A stretch of DNA of 64,000 nt from Naasia aerilata (GTDB lineage Bacteria; Actinomycetota; Actinomycetes; Actinomycetales; Microbacteriaceae): the NCBI RefSeq assembly GCF_030296595.1, contig NZ_AP027731.1, forward strand, positions 930,001-994,000, in the 5' to 3' direction. The position numbers and the translations under genes were made by a program. The notes beneath the pieces are model-generated. The model did no database searches. It was not told the DNA's origin and saw only the letters and a program-made list of their open reading frames with translations. Positions 61,605-64,000 of this stretch are shown here, in pieces (the stretch's first letter is position 1; the number at the start of each line of letters is the position of its first letter).

Positions 61605-61783
61605 CCCCAGGTGTCAGTAAACCCTCAAGTGCGAGTTGACCGTAACTCCCCGTTCGTGGGGGTCCCCGCCCGCCTCGCCGCGCAACCCCCAATCGCCGGG
61701 ACGCCCGGCGTGCCGTCGTCGAGTTGGCTCCCCCTTCCCCGTGCCCTATGCTTGACCGTCGTTGAGTTCCTCATAGAGATCTC

Positions 61784-61856
61784 GGCCCCATCGTTTAGCG
61801 GCCTAGGACGTCGCCCTTTCACGGCGATAACACGGGTTCGAATCCCGTTGGGGTCA
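61784..61856 (+). tRNA. tRNA-Glu (anticodon TTC)
   Basis: Cloverleaf of 73 nucleotides: acceptor GGCCCCA with TGGGGTC (one G-U pair), A discriminator, and the anticodon loop CTTTCAC giving TTC. The T arm has GGGTTCGAATCCC. No encoded CCA. First of a three-tRNA cluster. Confidence 0.95.
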
Positions 61857-61887
61857 CGTTCCTCTAGACTGGGACTCACACAAGCAA

Positions 61888-61961
61888 GGCCCTGTAGCGC
61901 AGCTGGTTAGCGTGCCGCCCTGTCACGGCGGAGGTCGCGGGTTCAAGTCCCGTCAGGGTCG
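61888..61961 (+). tRNA. tRNA-Asp (anticodon GTC)
   Basis: Cloverleaf of 74 nucleotides: acceptor GGCCCTG with CAGGGTC, G discriminator, and anticodon loop CTGTCAC giving GTC. The T arm is GGGTTCAAGTCCC. CCA is not encoded. A GAAGGG-GCCGG/CCGGC-CCTTC hairpin (about 61984-62010) lies between it and tRNA-Phe. Confidence 0.95.
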
Positions 61962-62010
61962 CGGAAGCGGCGGAAGCCGCCTCGAAGGGGCCGGTTCAGT
62001 CCGGCCCTTC

Positions 62011-62083
62011 GGCTCTGTAGCTCAGTTGGTAGAGCGCACGACTGAAAATCGTGAGGTCACGGGATCGACGCCCGTCGGAGCCA
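62011..62083 (+). tRNA. tRNA-Phe (anticodon GAA)
   Basis: Cloverleaf of 73 nucleotides: acceptor GGCTCTG with CGGAGCC, A discriminator, anticodon loop CTGAAAA giving GAA, and T arm GGGATCGACGCCC. CCA is not encoded. Last member of the tRNA cluster, followed by a strong terminator. Confidence 0.95.
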
Positions 62084-62090
62084 CTCTCGA

Positions 62091-62112
62091 AGCCCCGGTT
62101 CGCCGGGGCTTT
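62091..62112 (+). terminator. Terminator of the tRNA cluster
   Basis: AGCCCCGG-TTCG-CCGGGGCT, eight perfect pairs around a stable TTCG loop, followed by TT, seven bases after tRNA-Phe. Confidence 0.9.
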
Positions 62113-62173
62113 CGTCGTTCCCGGGTATGATCGGGCTCCGGGTGAAGGCGCAGCCAGGTCGGCACGTGCCCGG

Positions 62174-62758
62174 TCAGCTCGGACGGCGCACCCGGTAGCG
62201 CAGGTGCAGAACCCGGTCGCCCTGGACGATCTCCGCGTCTTCGAGCAGGTGCTGGGCGTCGAGGGACCCGAAGTAGCGCTTGCCGGACCCCAGCACCACA
62301 GGGACGACATCCATCCGCACCTCGTCGATCAGGCCCGCGGCGAGCGCCTGGCCGCCGACCTCGCCGGCCGCGACCTCGACGATGCGGTCGCCCGCGAGCT
62401 CCTGAGCCTCCGCAACGGCCGCCTCGATTCCGTCGACGAAGGAGAACGGCGCCTCCGGGTTCCACCCGTCGGGCGCCGGGCGATGCGTCACGACGACCAC
62501 GTGGTCGACTCCGCTCGGCGGGATCCCGTCCCAGCCGTCCGTCATGTCGAAGACGTGCCGGCCGGCGACTGTCACGCCGATCCGATCCCAGTAGGCCCGG
62601 ACGTAGTCGTGGGACGCCTGCGACACCTTCAGCACGCCGCTGTCGTCCAGCGGAACGTCGCCGCCCGTCAGCCAGTCGAACAGAGGTCCGGGATCGTCGT
62701 TCTCGTCGGCGATGAAGCCGTCAACCGACACGGATGCATACAGAACGACGGTGCCCAT
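62174..62758 (-). CDS. RibD C-terminal/DHFR-like reductase
   Basis: A 194-residue NADPH-dependent reductase-fold protein of the group found singly in many actinobacteria. N-terminal motif YASVSVDGFIADENDDPG, then TVAGRHVFDMTDGWDGIPP and VLGSGKRYFGSLDAQHLLED. The substrate is unknown; it is not the main folate enzyme. ATG 62758 follows GGAG with five bases between. Confidence 0.8.
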   Translation of the reverse strand: MGTVVLYASVSVDGFIADENDDPGPLFDWLTGGDVPLDDSGVLKVSQASHDYVRAYWDRIGVTVAGRHVFDMTDGWDGIPPSGVDHVVVVTHRPAPDGWNPEAPFSFVDGIEAAVAEAQELAGDRIVEVAAGEVGGQALAAGLIDEVRMDVVPVVLGSGKRYFGSLDAQHLLEDAEIVQGDRVLHLRYRVRRPS

Positions 62759-62842
62759 GGGCGCTCCTCCGACTCGAGTTGCGCCCAAGTTAGCGCGCCG
62801 TGCACCTGCGCAGGGAGGACTCTGGGTCGGCCGCCGACGGGC

Positions 62843-64000
62843 TCAGTCCGTCTCGCCGATGGGGAGCTGCCCGTAGCGGGACACCTCGTCGCGGTGCCTC
62901 ATCACCTCGGACCGCATGCCGATGCCGCAGACCCCGACCAGCTCGGCTCCGACGAAGTAGCCGTACACGCAGTCCTCCCCTCGGCGTCCCGCCAGCAGCT
63001 CCACCCGGTCGGCCAGCGCCGGCAGGCCGTAGGCCAGGAGGCGGATGTCGTACTGGTCGCTCCAGAAGGAGGGGATCGGGGCGAACCGCTCGGCGACCGC
63101 ATCCGCCAGGCCCGGATCGCCGGCCAGCTGCAGCGCGAGCACCCGGCCCGCGCGCTTGGCCGTCTCGGTGGGGATGTTCCAGTGCTCGATCGACGCGGGA
63201 GTGTCCCCGTAGATGGCGTTCGGGAACCGGGCGACATCCCCGACGGCGAACACATCTGGCCAGGGACTGCCATCGACCCTGAGCACGCGCATCGCCGAGT
63301 CGGTGCGCAGTCCCAGGTCGGCGTCCACGTCGTTCCCGCTCAGCCACTCGGTGTTGTGCACCGAGCCGATCGCCTCGACGAGGACCTGGCAGGCGAGCTC
63401 CGACCCGTCCGCCAGCCGGACGCCCTCGACGAGGTCTCGGCCGATGACCTCGGCGACGTGCGTCCCCATGTGGAAGGAGACACCTCGCTGCTCGTGCCGC
63501 TCCATCAGGTCCTCCGCCAGCGCTTCCCCGAGCGGCCCCAGCATCGGAAGCCCCGAGGAGCCCACCACGGTCACCTCGCACCCGAGCTGGCGCGCCGTCG
63601 CGGCCACTTCGCAGCCGACAAAACCCGAGCCGGCGATCACCACCCGCGTGCCCGGCGTCAGGGCCGCGCTGAGCTCGCCGGCATCGTCGAGGGTGCGCAG
63701 CGCGAACGCACCGGCCAGCGCCGCCGTGCGCGGGAAGAGCCGCTTGGGACGGAGCCCCGTCGCCACGACCAGGGCCCGATAGCCGACCTCCTCGCCGTCC
63801 GCGGTGCGGACCCGGCGGCGTTCGAGGTCCGCCGATCCGATCCGCGTTCCGAGCCGCCAGAGGACATCTGCGGTCGCGGCACGCTGCGGGAAGGCGACCG
63901 CCGCGTGAGTGACCTCGCCGCCCGCGAGGACGTCCTTCGACAGAGGCGGCCGATTGTAGGGAGCGTGCGGCTCGTCGCCGAAGACCGTGACGGGGCCGGC
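62843..64000 (-). CDS. FAD-dependent pyridine-nucleotide reductase, N-terminus beyond the window
   Basis: The open frame reaches the window edge, so the start and the first FAD-binding loop are missing. What is seen: EPHAPYNRPPLSK, typical of rhodocoxin/putidaredoxin-type reductases, the VVATGLRP loop, a NAD-binding RVVIAGSGFVGCEVAATA, and the FAD-binding VFAVGDVARFPN. It would pass electrons from NAD(P)H to a ferredoxin-like partner, which is not in this window. Over 385 residues are present. Confidence 0.82.
   Translation of the reverse strand, partial: AGPVTVFGDEPHAPYNRPPLSKDVLAGGEVTHAAVAFPQRAATADVLWRLGTRIGSADLERRRVRTADGEEVGYRALVVATGLRPKRLFPRTAALAGAFALRTLDDAGELSAALTPGTRVVIAGSGFVGCEVAATARQLGCEVTVVGSSGLPMLGPLGEALAEDLMERHEQRGVSFHMGTHVAEVIGRDLVEGVRLADGSELACQVLVEAIGSVHNTEWLSGNDVDADLGLRTDSAMRVLRVDGSPWPDVFAVGDVARFPNAIYGDTPASIEHWNIPTETAKRAGRVLALQLAGDPGLADAVAERFAPIPSFWSDQYDIRLLAYGLPALADRVELLAGRRGEDCVYGYFVGAELVGVCGIGMRSEVMRHRDEVSRYGQLPIGETD

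Noticed and set aside
61785-61856. tRNA-Glu starting at 61785
   Set aside because: Starting there breaks the acceptor stem; beginning at 61784 gives seven pairs and places U at position 8.

Overview
The window is very GC-rich DNA, densely packed with genes, many of which meet their neighbour in a 4-base ATGA or GTGA overlap and several of which start with GTG. The gene set is that of a high-GC Gram-positive: Lhr helicase, ClpC, a tilS-hpt-ftsH-folE-folP-folBK-DUF3180 block, class II LysS, MSMEG-like two-component proteins, and many carbohydrate ABC importers without their own ATPase. I infer an actinobacterium, most likely Microbacteriaceae; I cannot name a species from this sequence.

Layout. 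0-5.4 kb: DNA repair pair lhr and nei. 5.5-6.3 kb: two related tiny membrane proteins with a shared leader sequence. 6.3-19 kb: a minus-strand carbohydrate utilisation cluster with two complete binding-protein/permease/permease import sets, a GH127-type beta-L-arabinofuranosidase and two paralogous (alpha/alpha)6-type putative hydrolases, faced by a divergent LacI regulator. 19-22.6 kb: LacI, a glutamine-amidotransferase-like protein, two small orphans and a DinB-type polymerase. 22.6-27 kb: acyl-CoA ligase, MaoC hydratase, amidohydrolase and short-chain dehydrogenase, faced by a MarR regulator. 27-34.5 kb: AAA ATPase, membrane protein, two-component system, tRNA-Ser, radA, a secreted protein and a GNAT acetyltransferase. 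34.5-37.4 kb: clpC and a small membrane protein. 37.5-46.2 kb: an MmsAB-type sugar importer and, divergent from it, a ROK regulator with a second periplasmic-type sugar importer. 46.3-58.3 kb: one long minus-strand housekeeping run, tilS through folate synthesis to panC and lysS. 58.4-64 kb: ppa, two secreted cell-wall hydrolases, a Glu-Asp-Phe tRNA cluster, a RibD/DHFR-like reductase and an incomplete FAD-dependent reductase.

The most important technical point is that twelve genes change reading frame, at seventeen places in all, almost always at a run of 3-5 G or C and always in the direction that restoring one lost base (two at one site) repairs. The repaired genes all have whole-codon lengths and normal family sizes. 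I therefore read these as base-calling or assembly contractions, not as pseudogenes. One of them creates an apparent Lhr-Nei fusion that I reject. I saw no phage, insertion sequence, CRISPR array or defence island. The best candidates for new biology are the carbohydrate locus with its unassigned hydrolase pair, the two tiny membrane proteins with their common leader, and several unexplained palindromes.
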